Positions 36,701 through 42,863 of a stretch of DNA of 64,000 nucleotides are shown piece after piece (position 1 is the first letter of the stretch; every line of letters begins with the position of its first letter). The stretch comes from Imhoffiella purpurea. Its GTDB lineage: Bacteria; Pseudomonadota; Gammaproteobacteria; Chromatiales; Chromatiaceae. The DNA lies in NCBI RefSeq assembly GCF_000585215.1, contig NZ_AONC01000014.1:46120-110119 (forward strand), written 5' to 3'. The translations under genes and the position numbers were made by a program. The notes under the pieces were generated by a model. It saw only the letters and a list, made by a program, of their open reading frames with translations. It did not search any database and was not told where the DNA came from.

Positions 36701-38515
36701 GATCGGCGTGCCGCTCAGATGGGATGCCAGGCGGCAGAGCCGATGCGCGACCTCCGAGACATGGCCGCTCGCGACCGCCGCGCGGAATGCCGCGGAGTCG
36801 GACCGACTCTCGTCCGGTCCCGCGTTCCCCTCCGCGCCCAGCTCGCCGGCCTCGAACGCGCGGCCGAGCTCGAAGCGTTTCAGCTTGCCGCTGGTAGTGC
36901 GGGGCAGCTGATGCACCGGGATGACCCGATCCAGTACCAGTCCGCTTCGGGCCAGGACGTGATCGGCGATGGATGTCTGCAGTGCCCGGGCCTTCTCGGC
37001 GGTGCCACGGAAGCGGACGAAGCAGAGCGTCCGTATCTCGTCGCTGTGCGGACAGCGCGCCTGCACGATGGCGACCGGATTGGCGGCCGAGAGCCCAGGG
37101 GACTCCTGGGCCACCTGTTCCAGGTCCGAGGGGTGATAGTTGAGGCCGGCCACGATGATGACGTCCTTGTGCCGGCCCGCCAGGACCAGTTCCTCGCGCC
37201 AGATGAAGCCGATGTCTCCGGTCTCCAGCCAGCCGTCCGGCTGCAGGGCCGCGCGCGACTGCTCGGGGTCGTTGACATAGCCCCGCATGAGCGAGGGGCC
37301 GCGGACCTGAAGACGGCCGACCGTGCCCGCGGGCAGGGTGGCTCCCGCGTCGTCCAGGATGCGCATCTCGAAGCCCTGTGCCGCGCGTCCCAGAAGGCAG
37401 AGGTGTGCGGCGCCTGGGGCGTCGGGTTCGCGTTCGACGACCCTGGAGCCGATCGAGAGGCTGTCGCGGTCGACGGCCACCACGGCGAGCGGCTCCCCCG
37501 GGATGCGGATCGTGGTGACCAGGGTCGCCTCGGCGAGACCGTAGGCGGGGGTGATCGCCATGCGGCTCAGCTCGCTCGGTGCGAGCGCGTCGAGAAAGGC
37601 CGCGATGGTTCCGGGGTTCAGCGGCTCGGCCCCGTTGCTGATGCTGCGCAGGGCGCTCAGATCGAGCTGAGCGGCGCTCTTCGGCTTGATCAGGCTCGTC
37701 ACCATCTGCAGCGCGAAGTTCGGGGCGCCGGTGAGCGTGGTGCGGTGTGCGTCCATCGCCCGCAGCCAGGCGATCGGGCGCCGGGCGAAGTCGTCGGGCG
37801 ACATCAGCACCTGGGGCAGATCCGCGAGCAGCGGCAGGATATGGAAGTGGAAGAGACCGAAGTCGTGCGACAGCGGCATCCAGCTCAGGAATCTGTCGTC
37901 CGCCGTCAGTGCGAGGTGGCGTTTCAGCAGATCGATCTGTGCCAGCACCGCGCGGTGGCTCAGCTCGACGCCTTTGGGCGCGGCCGTGGAGCCGGACGAG
38001 AACTGAATGATGGCGATGTCTTCCGGATGGATCTCGGGTTCCGCCGGGGGCGTCGCCGACGGGGCATCGTCCAGTTCGGCGATCCGGTCGAAACGGTCGC
38101 CGGCCAGGCGGTAGGCGCCTGCGATGGTCTCGGTTCCCTCCAGCGCCGACCTGGTCTCCTCATCGTCTGTCAGCACGATGCAGGAACCGATGACGCCCGC
38201 CGCCGCCAGGGTGCGCTGGCGCTGGGTGGGATTGTCCATGGGCGGCATGGGCACGGCCGTGCAGCCCGCCGCGATACAGCCCCAGAGCCCGGTCGCATAG
38301 GCCAGCGGGTCGCGCATCACCAGCATCAGGCAGTTGCCTCGGCCGATCCCTGCACGGGCGAGCTGTCGGGCGATGCGGGTGGCGGCCTCGCGCAGATCGG
38401 CGGGCGACAGGGTCGTTTCGCCGCCCTTGCCGTCGATGCGGACGAGGGCACCGTCTCGCGGGCCTGGGGCGAGGAAGGCCGCGCGCACATCGGGAAACGA
38501 GATTGGCTCGAGCAC
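24740..38515 (-). CDS. Hybrid PKS/NRPS: FAAL-ACP-KS-AT-ACP-AMT-C-PCP-C-C-A-PCP-C
   Basis: A 4591-aa megasynthase. Fatty acyl-AMP ligase about 5-560; ACP about 590-660 (GLGSQQAV); KS about 675-1090 (DTACSSSL, VETHGTGTPLGDP, GHLEAAAG); AT about 1175-1490 (GHSVGE, AFHG); ACP about 1555-1625 (GLDSLGM); class III aminotransferase about 1730-2160 (Lys in YGKVLG); C about 2190-2570 with SHLGFDG; PCP about 2590-2660 with no A domain before it; C about 2680-3090 (HHAIGDA); C about 3105-3515 (HHILVDE); A about 3535-4050; PCP about 4065-4140; C about 4155-4580 (HHIVSDG). The FAAL/KS/aminotransferase start matches mycosubtilin/iturin logic, giving a beta-amino fatty acid. The A pocket by eye (D-F-W-S-W-G-L-V-H) is Thr-like. 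The GTG at 38515 is chosen for the AGGAGG eight bases upstream; 38578 is an alternative. Confidence 0.93.
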   Translation of the reverse strand: MLEPISFPDVRAAFLAPGPRDGALVRIDGKGGETTLSPADLREAATRIARQLARAGIGRGNCLMLVMRDPLAYATGLWGCIAAGCTAVPMPPMDNPTQRQRTLAAAGVIGSCIVLTDDEETRSALEGTETIAGAYRLAGDRFDRIAELDDAPSATPPAEPEIHPEDIAIIQFSSGSTAAPKGVELSHRAVLAQIDLLKRHLALTADDRFLSWMPLSHDFGLFHFHILPLLADLPQVLMSPDDFARRPIAWLRAMDAHRTTLTGAPNFALQMVTSLIKPKSAAQLDLSALRSISNGAEPLNPGTIAAFLDALAPSELSRMAITPAYGLAEATLVTTIRIPGEPLAVVAVDRDSLSIGSRVVEREPDAPGAAHLCLLGRAAQGFEMRILDDAGATLPAGTVGRLQVRGPSLMRGYVNDPEQSRAALQPDGWLETGDIGFIWREELVLAGRHKDVIIVAGLNYHPSDLEQVAQESPGLSAANPVAIVQARCPHSDEIRTLCFVRFRGTAEKARALQTSIADHVLARSGLVLDRVIPVHQLPRTTSGKLKRFELGRAFEAGELGAEGNAGPDESRSDSAAFRAAVASGHVSEVAHRLCRLASHLSGTPIEPDSGLMDQGLGSQQAVALTARIGDWLGRRLDIAELFDHPTPNGLARALIARRADAVPTEPARSTKDRQGIAVVGLGCRFPGAENPEDFWDLLIGDRDPIRPIPEDRWPAAAWPEEGPCPPAALLNDIDGFDCTLFGIARGEAEGMQPLQRLLLRVIWQALEHAGLDPAALRGRRVGLFIGLSESGLGAGDRRLMDDAERLGAYSVTGQAASIAVGRIAHLLDLRGPAIAVDTACSSSLVALDMAVRDLRQGGCDLAIAGGANLIVSPELHAGLVRMGVLSPDGRCKTFAEEADGYGRGEGAGVLVLKRLDEARRFQDPIWAEILGSAVNHDGQSQSVTAPNGTAQRDLLRRALGEAGIGGKDVDWVETHGTGTPLGDPIELAALRHVLRPDGGEMLPLGAVKSRIGHLEAAAGIAGVIKAILAMAHGRLPANRPRRAPNSRYDWSDNPLTPLDRPLDWDGAKRRIAGISSFGMSGTNVHVLIGQGPDQEATDPLPHRIPVLPLSAHTPEALERLHGLWVARLSERPPQEWPSLCAGQATRRWSGGTHRMAPLVPDSGLGSPPPSGIEARTAARILFCFTGQGAQFPSMGAELFAQEPLFRDALVEASEAAGPIAGRDLIAWLYGPDPADAVRMNQTDLAQPALVAVAHGLMRLWADWGILPDAVIGHSVGEIPAALAAGQLDLQTAMTLAVRRGRAMQHAAPEGAMLALRADEDRARELLQGLDAVVIAGYNAPASLTLSGPIAQIEILLARAEAAGLAGQRLQVTRAFHGPWMDRAAAELVEGLNLPERSGAIPVYSTATGTVLGNAEMTRPAYWSSQMLSPVRFRQAVSAAAGSGDLICIEIGPRNVLAKLGPACAPDAAWIGGGDRREDLAHAAGLAWSHGAPLDWLRYFGSRGAPGQDLPRLPLAEIPIPRRAWSGASVAAGDRACPRPATPASSEGPPRGRALDEILRPLIARVSGIDPGRIDPDRPMVTLGLDSLGMVQIQRSLAKTCGIEIELAALFQTLDTPRKLADHIDAQRPPPAPEPAPAANPTGPTPAHASPDVVALMQEQLRTLQQVMDRQLSVLGAQAGASNASAQPPQTPSVRPPAPRPDAGGIKGLFRRPNGSGTGLDPRQRAHVARLARDWNTRSAGSKAGAERARKRVANSRAVFGFAPDYKEVTYPLMASRAQGSQVWDLDGNAYIDVTMGFGVYLFGHNPDFVARALRDELDRGAPLGPASPLAAEVAERIHRLTGVDRCAFFATGTEAVMCAVRIARAVTGRDRIVLFKGAYHGSFDGVLATGWVEEDGSPQSAPLTDGTPQGMVDPVIVLDYGDMAGLDLIARHASEIALVLVEPVQSRNPGNLPVDFLHALRSLTRERDIPLLFDEIISGFRFAPGGMQALLGIEADLVTYGKVLGCGQPIGVLAGDARLMDAIDGGDWAYGDDSGPGTRTAFVAGTFNAHPLGLAAARAVLDRLIEDAGALQHTLARRTEEMCVQLDRIFAEAGVPVRMERFGSLFRFEYGPGMEILNTHLLNGGIFVWEQRNCFLSTAHGDADIAKIIEAARRGVAALQGVGWLGGDRTATAEAGLLRPTVSETAMRRHAGAVHPGTWTDLLILRFGGDRLDPDRLTRAWSALCRRHPALRACLAADGTRRIADRMAPALERTRLPAEPEFRRMLDDWARNALERPFRLDRAPIEPVLLETETGEQALAVRSSHLGFDGWSVALLLRELFQLFDGIPLPDADCWDSYLDWEARAEFTRASMPARPMRLPCDADPEAVTGAGGRITRTDIGDLFARVSETARAGGQTPLVGMLAAFALLARGLTGETRVTVGLPVAGQALSGHAGLVGNLSFIRPVTLDIEDAMTLAELRRVLHQRLLEPGSHPPADAIPERHLLFNLDGPIRFGGASRRVELHSVPIVGARADLFANILLLDDQVILDFDWRCDRFSEARARSWLAAFLEIAERSCADGTTVAQVLADLVRPDPEPSAREIPSPPLAPDRPQTETEGTLAGLWREILGTGPDPNARDFFELGGGSLQAVRLAARIRETFGVELPLSRIFGAPLLEDMARQIETAGADDRQLLPVRPIPDRIPATRQQQQLWLLEQMSEAGPAYNLCLRLNFTCPLDPVALDAALRWVGERHASLRTRLGMDSESILQSVATEPTVSLSVLDSPGPEWLAAFVHEPFDLTEGPLWRAGLASHGEGCTLALAVHHAIGDAWSMEILTRDLLGAYQRILVGQDGASAPLGIDYPDYAQALASDNERRNRDLDHWRDVLRDAPGLTTLAGDAPRPASKSFAGDQAVLTLSSALQQEMRDLARRLRTSLYQLVVAAIAQLVARRNGTGDLVLGCVVAGRDWPGLDRPVGFFANTLPLRLVLREDWRAMDLVAAVRAALMDAAEHSGCGLQDICAALGRPPDPAANPLFEICVTHDDRRGLAQLGAELGFRFAEPPLPTSQFDLSFYVVETGGETRLELSYATDIFQSDTIDAILGEIEQILKDLCRDPESPIATWTAESTFHEPSALQKRLWFVDQFENGELYATAPTYYNMAAAFDLESGTDPQWLQHRFEELLAEVPELKAAFETHEGHPRITSASRRVAPCVSISGEAIDVQIRRFILDPFDLETGPLLRMAVVDRPDARRELLLVGHHILVDEASLAWIADRLRSDAEIPSHLAPGGDLPTDAADLQRERDFWHAYLGPNPPRLLLPVDRPRAAVHVFGSGFSQVSMTPAELAGLQRLAAESRIALDDLILAGFVGLLSRLSGQEEIVLGQTVPRRSGDPGGHANLVTLRIALTPTQIAREAIGTIAGHSAETLAHARTDFDRVVLDLKPDNDMSRTALFDVLYVRSAEPVPGRTAPPAIGWGKYDLTLAANRTADGGLDLMLVFNSEMFEAATLDHWSRLLCRHLTAMCAHPDRPFLSLPLATETEIEHLLDAGGPRRTQETWPYPSLPDAVSEIARRMPEAVAVSDPAGALTYAELEIRANALARTLIALGVRRGDRVALMLPRDRDTVVAMLAVLRAGAAFVPIDPSAAPERTSRILDDAGAVSVIVKGDTGGDRLPPDLPRVEMTGLPEAPVDAADWPELRPSDAAYVIFTSGSSGRPKGVLVEHRNLLALVLGQGDLFPIAAGDRWSWFHSPAFDFSIWEIWGALLTGGRIVVIPEAARNDFALLRDHLKQEEVTVLSLTPSAFKVLSDREMDEPRADLAVRSIWFGGEALTPTLLRAWSERYPGCRLINLFGITETSVHTTFRLLGAEDLDRTDSPIGRPLPSYGVTIRDAELRPVPATVQGEILVCGSGVARGYLGRPDLTAERFVEDPYRPGSRLYRSGDLGRYDLAGELTYLGRADSQVKIRGFRIELGEIETALTGFPGIRKAVVGTRETAGDERELAAWTIADTPPDADRLSAHLARVLPAYMIPSHLYLVDRIPLTSNGKADLRALAGLCEHRIGAPSDDDAPRPGLETEIAAILCELLGRAEMPRSASFFALGGHSLMANQAVLRLRKRLGLQLTLRDFFTAQTVAALAASGVDRQGVETAGIARIPDADSYPLSSAQRRLFAIQTARPESSAYNMVGGFIVLGALDTDALAAAFADLADRHEILRTRFLMLAGEARQRVDPPGRTVAIEVTRDDDAADEQTVIDRALDAEFAHVFKLALGPLFRVRLTALGPERWLMVLNLHHIVSDGWSVPIMISDLSRCYAARAAGGPPPLAPLAIQYRDFAHWQQSMCTGPAAEEALAHWRSRLTGGARLRTALPTDAARPRTRAGRGAIARRLLDEGRSRALRDALARSGLTLFSLFASMLHILLTLRAEDGDATVIGTADAGRDALETEDQLGFYLNLLPHVLNGSADRSIQDWAELGRDETIAMLAHKSYPFDRMLDELAIDTPSGHSPVFDILLLVQNNADPQSRLGDLELRMLPDQSRTARYDLILMVEDRPAIELLLEYDTDLFRLQTVEWLLADLVSLLDAFVASPDLSPIQVLARTETASDPNLGLLDLADPLLEV

Positions 38516-38618
38516 TTGCGTCCCTCCTCCTGAGTCTTTCGAAGCAAGATCTGGCTGTGCTCTGCGAGCCGCCGACACTGGTTTTCAGCGAGTCCGGACG
38601 ATCCGCGGGGGGCCGGGC

Positions 38619-41600
38619 TCAAAGACTTCGGTGGATCCGTCGCCGAACCTCGCCAACCCAGTCTTGGACATGAGGCGGGTGGAAGAGGCTGAAATGATCG
38701 GCGGCAACGACCTCGATCTGCACCTTGCCGGTGGTCGATGCCTCGATTTTTGTTCTCGTATCCGGCCCGATGGCCCCGCTCGGGTCCGCGGCGATGAACA
38801 GGAGATCGTTCCTGAGCGGACCCTTGAAGCGATAGCGCATCGATTTGTCCCGACGACCATGCAGCTGTCGCTGATATCGCTCCAGACCGGATGCGTCGAG
38901 ACTCTCGGTCATCTTGCGGAGGAGGGTCGACCAATAGCGCTGCGTCGCGAGCGATCGCAGATCATCCGGGGTCTCCCTTCGACAGGCATCGGGATCGGCG
39001 GGATGACCATCGATCATGACGAGCAGCGGTCTCTGCCCCAGGGGCTCCAATTGCCGTGCGGCCTCGAAGGCCAGGCTGGCGCCGAACGACCATCCCATCA
39101 GCACCCTGTAATCCTTGCCGGTCGCGGTCGCGCAGGCCAGCATCTCGCGGACCATGTCCTCGAGCGTTTCGGCCTGGTCGAAGCGGTTCGCATCATCGAG
39201 GCCATCGACCGAGCAACCGAGCTCCATGAGATCCAGTGCCTCGCGATAGATGCTTGCACTGCCGATAGTAGCAGGAAAACAGAGGACGTTTGCGGAGGCG
39301 CCCCGATCCAGCAATGGGAAAATGCCTCTCTCATCGTTCCTGGTGGGCTCGTCGTCGATCCATCGCGCCAGATCCATGAGTCTCGGCGCCTCGAAGAAGG
39401 TGCGGAGCGGAATGGCCGAACGGCCGTTTCGGGCGAGACGGGCGGAGACCTCCATGGCCTTGAGGCTGTGGCCGCCGATGACGAAGAAATCGTCCTGCCG
39501 CGAGACGCGCTCGACGCCCAGGACGTCGCACCAGATTCGGGCCAGTAGTCTCTCCGTCTCGGTGGCCGGCCCTTCCGAGCCGGATGCGCCGGGCGCAGGC
39601 TTGGCCGCGGCGATCATGCTGGCGGTGTCCAGTTTTCCGTTCTCGGTCATGAGGAGCCGGGACAGGAAATAGAACTGGCAGGGGATCTGGGCGTCGAGAA
39701 GCGTCTCGCGCAGCCTCGACCTCAGCTGGGTCGGCGAAACCATCCGATCCCCGACCGCCACGAAGGCGACCATCCGGGTCTCGCCCTGGTGCTCGCGGAT
39801 CGACACCGCGGCATCCTCCACCTCGGGCAGACCGATCAGGGCCTTCCGGGTCTCGGACGGCGATACCCAATGCCCCCGGATCCTGGCCCGCTCGTCCATG
39901 CGCCCGAGCAGCCGCAGGACGCCGTCCCGGCCCACGAGGGCCCTGTCGCCGGTGCGATAGGCGCGTTCTCCCCCGATCTCCACGAAGCCGCCGCCACCCT
40001 GGACGTATCCCTCGGCCAAGGCATCGCCGAAGACCGTCAGCTCGCCTGGGACTCCCCTTGGCAGAGCCTGTCCGAAGGGGTCGAGGATCTTGATCCCCGT
40101 ATTCAGGACCGGCGTCCCGATGTCGGCGCCATCCATCTCCCCGACGCTCGTGATGGGGAAGGGCGCGGTCATGGTGCAGCCGATCGTGGCCTCCGTCGGA
40201 CCATAGTGGAAGGCCAGCTGCAGCCAGGGACAGAGCTCCCGGAGCTGGGCCAGTTTGCCAAGATCCGGGGCTTCGCCTCCGAGGATCATGAGCCGCCATT
40301 GCCTCAGGTCCGCGAAGAGACTCGGATCCGGGGCGGAGAGCATCAGGGTCAGAAAGGAAGGCGTCGTCTTGAGCACGCTGATTTCCTGCTCCGCCATCAG
40401 CCGCAGGACCCGGTTCGGGTCGACCAGGTCCTCGTGGGCGGCCCAGAAGGCCGACCCTCCGGCCGCGAGCAGGCCGAAGGCGGTCGTATAGCCGAGATCG
40501 AAGGCCGCCGAGGTCACCTGCAGGGCGCGGTCCGTCTCTCTCAGTCCGAGACGGGAGATGGCGCTGACGCAGTAGTTGGTGAGCGCCCGCATGCCCACGT
40601 CGACGCCCTTGGGCGTGCCGGTCGAGCCCGAGGTGAAGATCCGATAGGCCATGCCTGGGATTGGCGCCTCGTCGCCTTCGGCCGCTTCGATCCCGCCCTC
40701 GAGTCCGAGTCGGATCCTCGGACGGGCGGCCTCCAGGATGCGCGACCGTCGCGCGGCCGGCCAGGCCGGATTGACGGGGACGAAGCTCGCGCCGAGCATC
40801 CAGGTCGCAAGGACCTGGACGAGGACGTGGGTGCTTGGCAGGGCCGATAGGGCGACCCGCGAACCCTGTGCGACGCCGGCCGCGGCCATCTCCGCGGCGA
40901 GGCGCTCCGCCCGCGATCCGAGTTCGGAATAGGAGAGCGGGCCGCGCGGATCCCATGTCGCCAGACGCTCGCCGGGCACCTCCGCGATCGATTCGGGCAG
41001 GATTCTGTCGAGCTTGGCGGCGGGGCCTTCGAGCATCGAGAGCTCGGGACCCCGGCTCGTCGCCAGCGGTTGCGAGGTGGCGGGGGCCGAGGGGGCGTCG
41101 AGACAGTTCGCGAGCAGCGCCAGAGCGGCATCGAGAATATCGGACAGCTGGTCCCGCTCGACCCGGCTGGTGTCGAATCGGGCCTCGATGAAGGGGCGGC
41201 GGCCGAGCGTGAAGCCGATCTGGAAGTCGTAATGATCCCAGCTCTCGGCCTGGTATTCGTCGATCGCCAATCCCGACCGGGGAAAGGACAGGTGCTCGAT
41301 GTCTCCCCAGGCCAGCCCGGAGGGCCGGCCGTTCATGGTGTGGTCGAGCTCCGATGCCTGGAGCCCGGTGGCGGCGAGCATGTCCGCCAGGGTCGGCGAA
41401 GACCAGAGCGGTGCGAGGGCGAGCTGCTCGTGCATGGAACGGCACATTTCGGCGAAGGTCCGTCCGCCGGACAGCGATGCCTTGACGGGCAGGGTGACGA
41501 TGAACATGCCGAGCGCGCGCTCGATGTCGGGCATGTCGTGGGTTCGGTTGGCCGATACCGTCGCGAAGATCGGCTCCTGGATGCCGGTCAGGCGCCCCAG

Positions 41601-42383
41601 GAGCAGACCCCAGAGGGCGTGAAGGACGGCGCTTTCGGAGATCTCGAGCCCTTGGGCGAGGGCCGTCAGCGCCCTGGCGGTCGGTTCCGGGACGAAGCTT
41701 TTGAGGCACTCCCTGGTGCCGGCGGGCCGCGATCTGTCCAGAAAGGGCAGCCGCGGGATCTCGCCGCCCTTGAGGGTTTCGCCCCAGTAGGCGCGATTGG
41801 CCGGACCCCGGCTGGCGTAGAGTGCGTCGGCGAAGGCGCCGGGGGTCGTCCGCGGGGGTGCTGGCAGGGTCGGCCCTAGACCCGATGCGGCTTCGTAGAG
41901 TGCAACCAGATCCTCGATCAGTATCGGGGCGGACCAGGCATCGGCGATGAGATGGTGAAAGGTGACCAGCATCCGCCAGGTCCCCGGCGCCTGCCCGATC
42001 AGCACGACGCGCAGCAGTGGATCGCGGGCTAGATCGAAGCGGTGGGAGCGCTCGCGACGGGCGATCTCCTCCAGGTCGACGGCGGCGCCGTCCCGAATCA
42101 TCAGCACATGAGGCGGGCGCGATGTCAGTACGGCCTGTACGACCTTGCCTTCCTTGGTGCGGGTGAAGGCCGTTCTCAAGGCAGGGTGCCGCTCGGACAG
42201 GGACGACCAAGCCATCAAGAGCAATTCGGGATCCAGGTCTCCAGCGACTCGACAGTTGAATTGCTCGTTATAGGGTGACGATGCCTGGTGTTCCGACGCG
42301 AGCTCCGAATAAACGGCGAAGATCCCTTCCTGCAATCCGGTCGTCTCGTGGACGGAATGAACCGCGCTGTCCCTGGAGGTCAT
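38619..42383 (-). CDS. NRPS terminal module: C-A-PCP-TE
   Basis: A 1254-aa protein. C about 1-440 (HHLIADAW, keeping the catalytic second His), A about 460-960 (TSGSTGTPKG; NGKLD), PCP about 980-1050 (GGHSLKAM), and a type I thioesterase about 1065-1254 (nucleophile in GWSFGAS, catalytic His in DHFSLFH). The pocket by eye, D-L-T-K-I-G-H-I-G, matches Asp codes closely and Asn codes fairly well. As the only module with a thioesterase it should act last and release or cyclise the chain, yet it is the first gene of the operon. Its C domain would receive a chain ending in a D-residue from the epimerization domain of the 2414-aa protein. It lies about 100 bp upstream of the 4591-aa gene. Confidence 0.92.
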   Translation of the reverse strand: MTSRDSAVHSVHETTGLQEGIFAVYSELASEHQASSPYNEQFNCRVAGDLDPELLLMAWSSLSERHPALRTAFTRTKEGKVVQAVLTSRPPHVLMIRDGAAVDLEEIARRERSHRFDLARDPLLRVVLIGQAPGTWRMLVTFHHLIADAWSAPILIEDLVALYEAASGLGPTLPAPPRTTPGAFADALYASRGPANRAYWGETLKGGEIPRLPFLDRSRPAGTRECLKSFVPEPTARALTALAQGLEISESAVLHALWGLLLGRLTGIQEPIFATVSANRTHDMPDIERALGMFIVTLPVKASLSGGRTFAEMCRSMHEQLALAPLWSSPTLADMLAATGLQASELDHTMNGRPSGLAWGDIEHLSFPRSGLAIDEYQAESWDHYDFQIGFTLGRRPFIEARFDTSRVERDQLSDILDAALALLANCLDAPSAPATSQPLATSRGPELSMLEGPAAKLDRILPESIAEVPGERLATWDPRGPLSYSELGSRAERLAAEMAAAGVAQGSRVALSALPSTHVLVQVLATWMLGASFVPVNPAWPAARRSRILEAARPRIRLGLEGGIEAAEGDEAPIPGMAYRIFTSGSTGTPKGVDVGMRALTNYCVSAISRLGLRETDRALQVTSAAFDLGYTTAFGLLAAGGSAFWAAHEDLVDPNRVLRLMAEQEISVLKTTPSFLTLMLSAPDPSLFADLRQWRLMILGGEAPDLGKLAQLRELCPWLQLAFHYGPTEATIGCTMTAPFPITSVGEMDGADIGTPVLNTGIKILDPFGQALPRGVPGELTVFGDALAEGYVQGGGGFVEIGGERAYRTGDRALVGRDGVLRLLGRMDERARIRGHWVSPSETRKALIGLPEVEDAAVSIREHQGETRMVAFVAVGDRMVSPTQLRSRLRETLLDAQIPCQFYFLSRLLMTENGKLDTASMIAAAKPAPGASGSEGPATETERLLARIWCDVLGVERVSRQDDFFVIGGHSLKAMEVSARLARNGRSAIPLRTFFEAPRLMDLARWIDDEPTRNDERGIFPLLDRGASANVLCFPATIGSASIYREALDLMELGCSVDGLDDANRFDQAETLEDMVREMLACATATGKDYRVLMGWSFGASLAFEAARQLEPLGQRPLLVMIDGHPADPDACRRETPDDLRSLATQRYWSTLLRKMTESLDASGLERYQRQLHGRRDKSMRYRFKGPLRNDLLFIAADPSGAIGPDTRTKIEASTTGKVQIEVVAADHFSLFHPPHVQDWVGEVRRRIHRSL

Positions 42384-42863
42384 GATCTGAATGTCCGTCA
42401 GGTGGGATGATGGTGCTCTCCAATCACCAGCCTTGCGCCCATCGAATCCCGTGTCGCGCTCGGATGGCGGGGCTGCATCGGCGGCGGACTCTTCTGGTCT
42501 GGTTGCGCCCTAGTGTAGACCAAGCGTCGCTGGCGTCGCGATGGATGCCGTTCGTGGCTCGGTCCGATCGGCGATCCAGTATGGTGCGACATTCCTGTCG
42601 CAGCGCCCTGCAAGGGTGCGTATTCGCTTTCTCCATGTCTGGTAGAAGGGGGGCGACTCGCCGGGCGCGCCCGCTCGACGAGCGCTTGCTCTACATGTGT
42701 TCATTGCGACGACCGGGATCGCAAGATATTGATCGCGAGTCCCTAATCGTGTCGGCAGTCGCCTATTTCAGGGGATTGCAAGGTCCGGAGACGGTCATGG
42801 GCGAGAGCAATTGGCCTGATATCTGCTTATGGGTCGCACCAAAATTGCACAAGAGATTCGACT
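42384..42863. other. Divergent intergenic region between the NRPS operon and amtB, 480 bp
   Basis: The promoter of the 27-kb biosynthetic operon and that of amtB must both be here. I see no strong consensus hexamers, operator palindromes or riboswitch-like structure. A sigma-54-like match just before amtB was examined and judged weak (see rejected items). Short open frames in this space have no recognisable product. Confidence 0.4.

Noticed and set aside
42834..42849. Sigma-54-like promoter TCGCAC-N5-TTGCA before amtB
   Set aside because: The -24 element lacks the conserved GG (TCGCAC instead of TGGCAC). A start site 12 bases downstream would fall at about 42860, leaving no ribosome site before the ATG at 42864.
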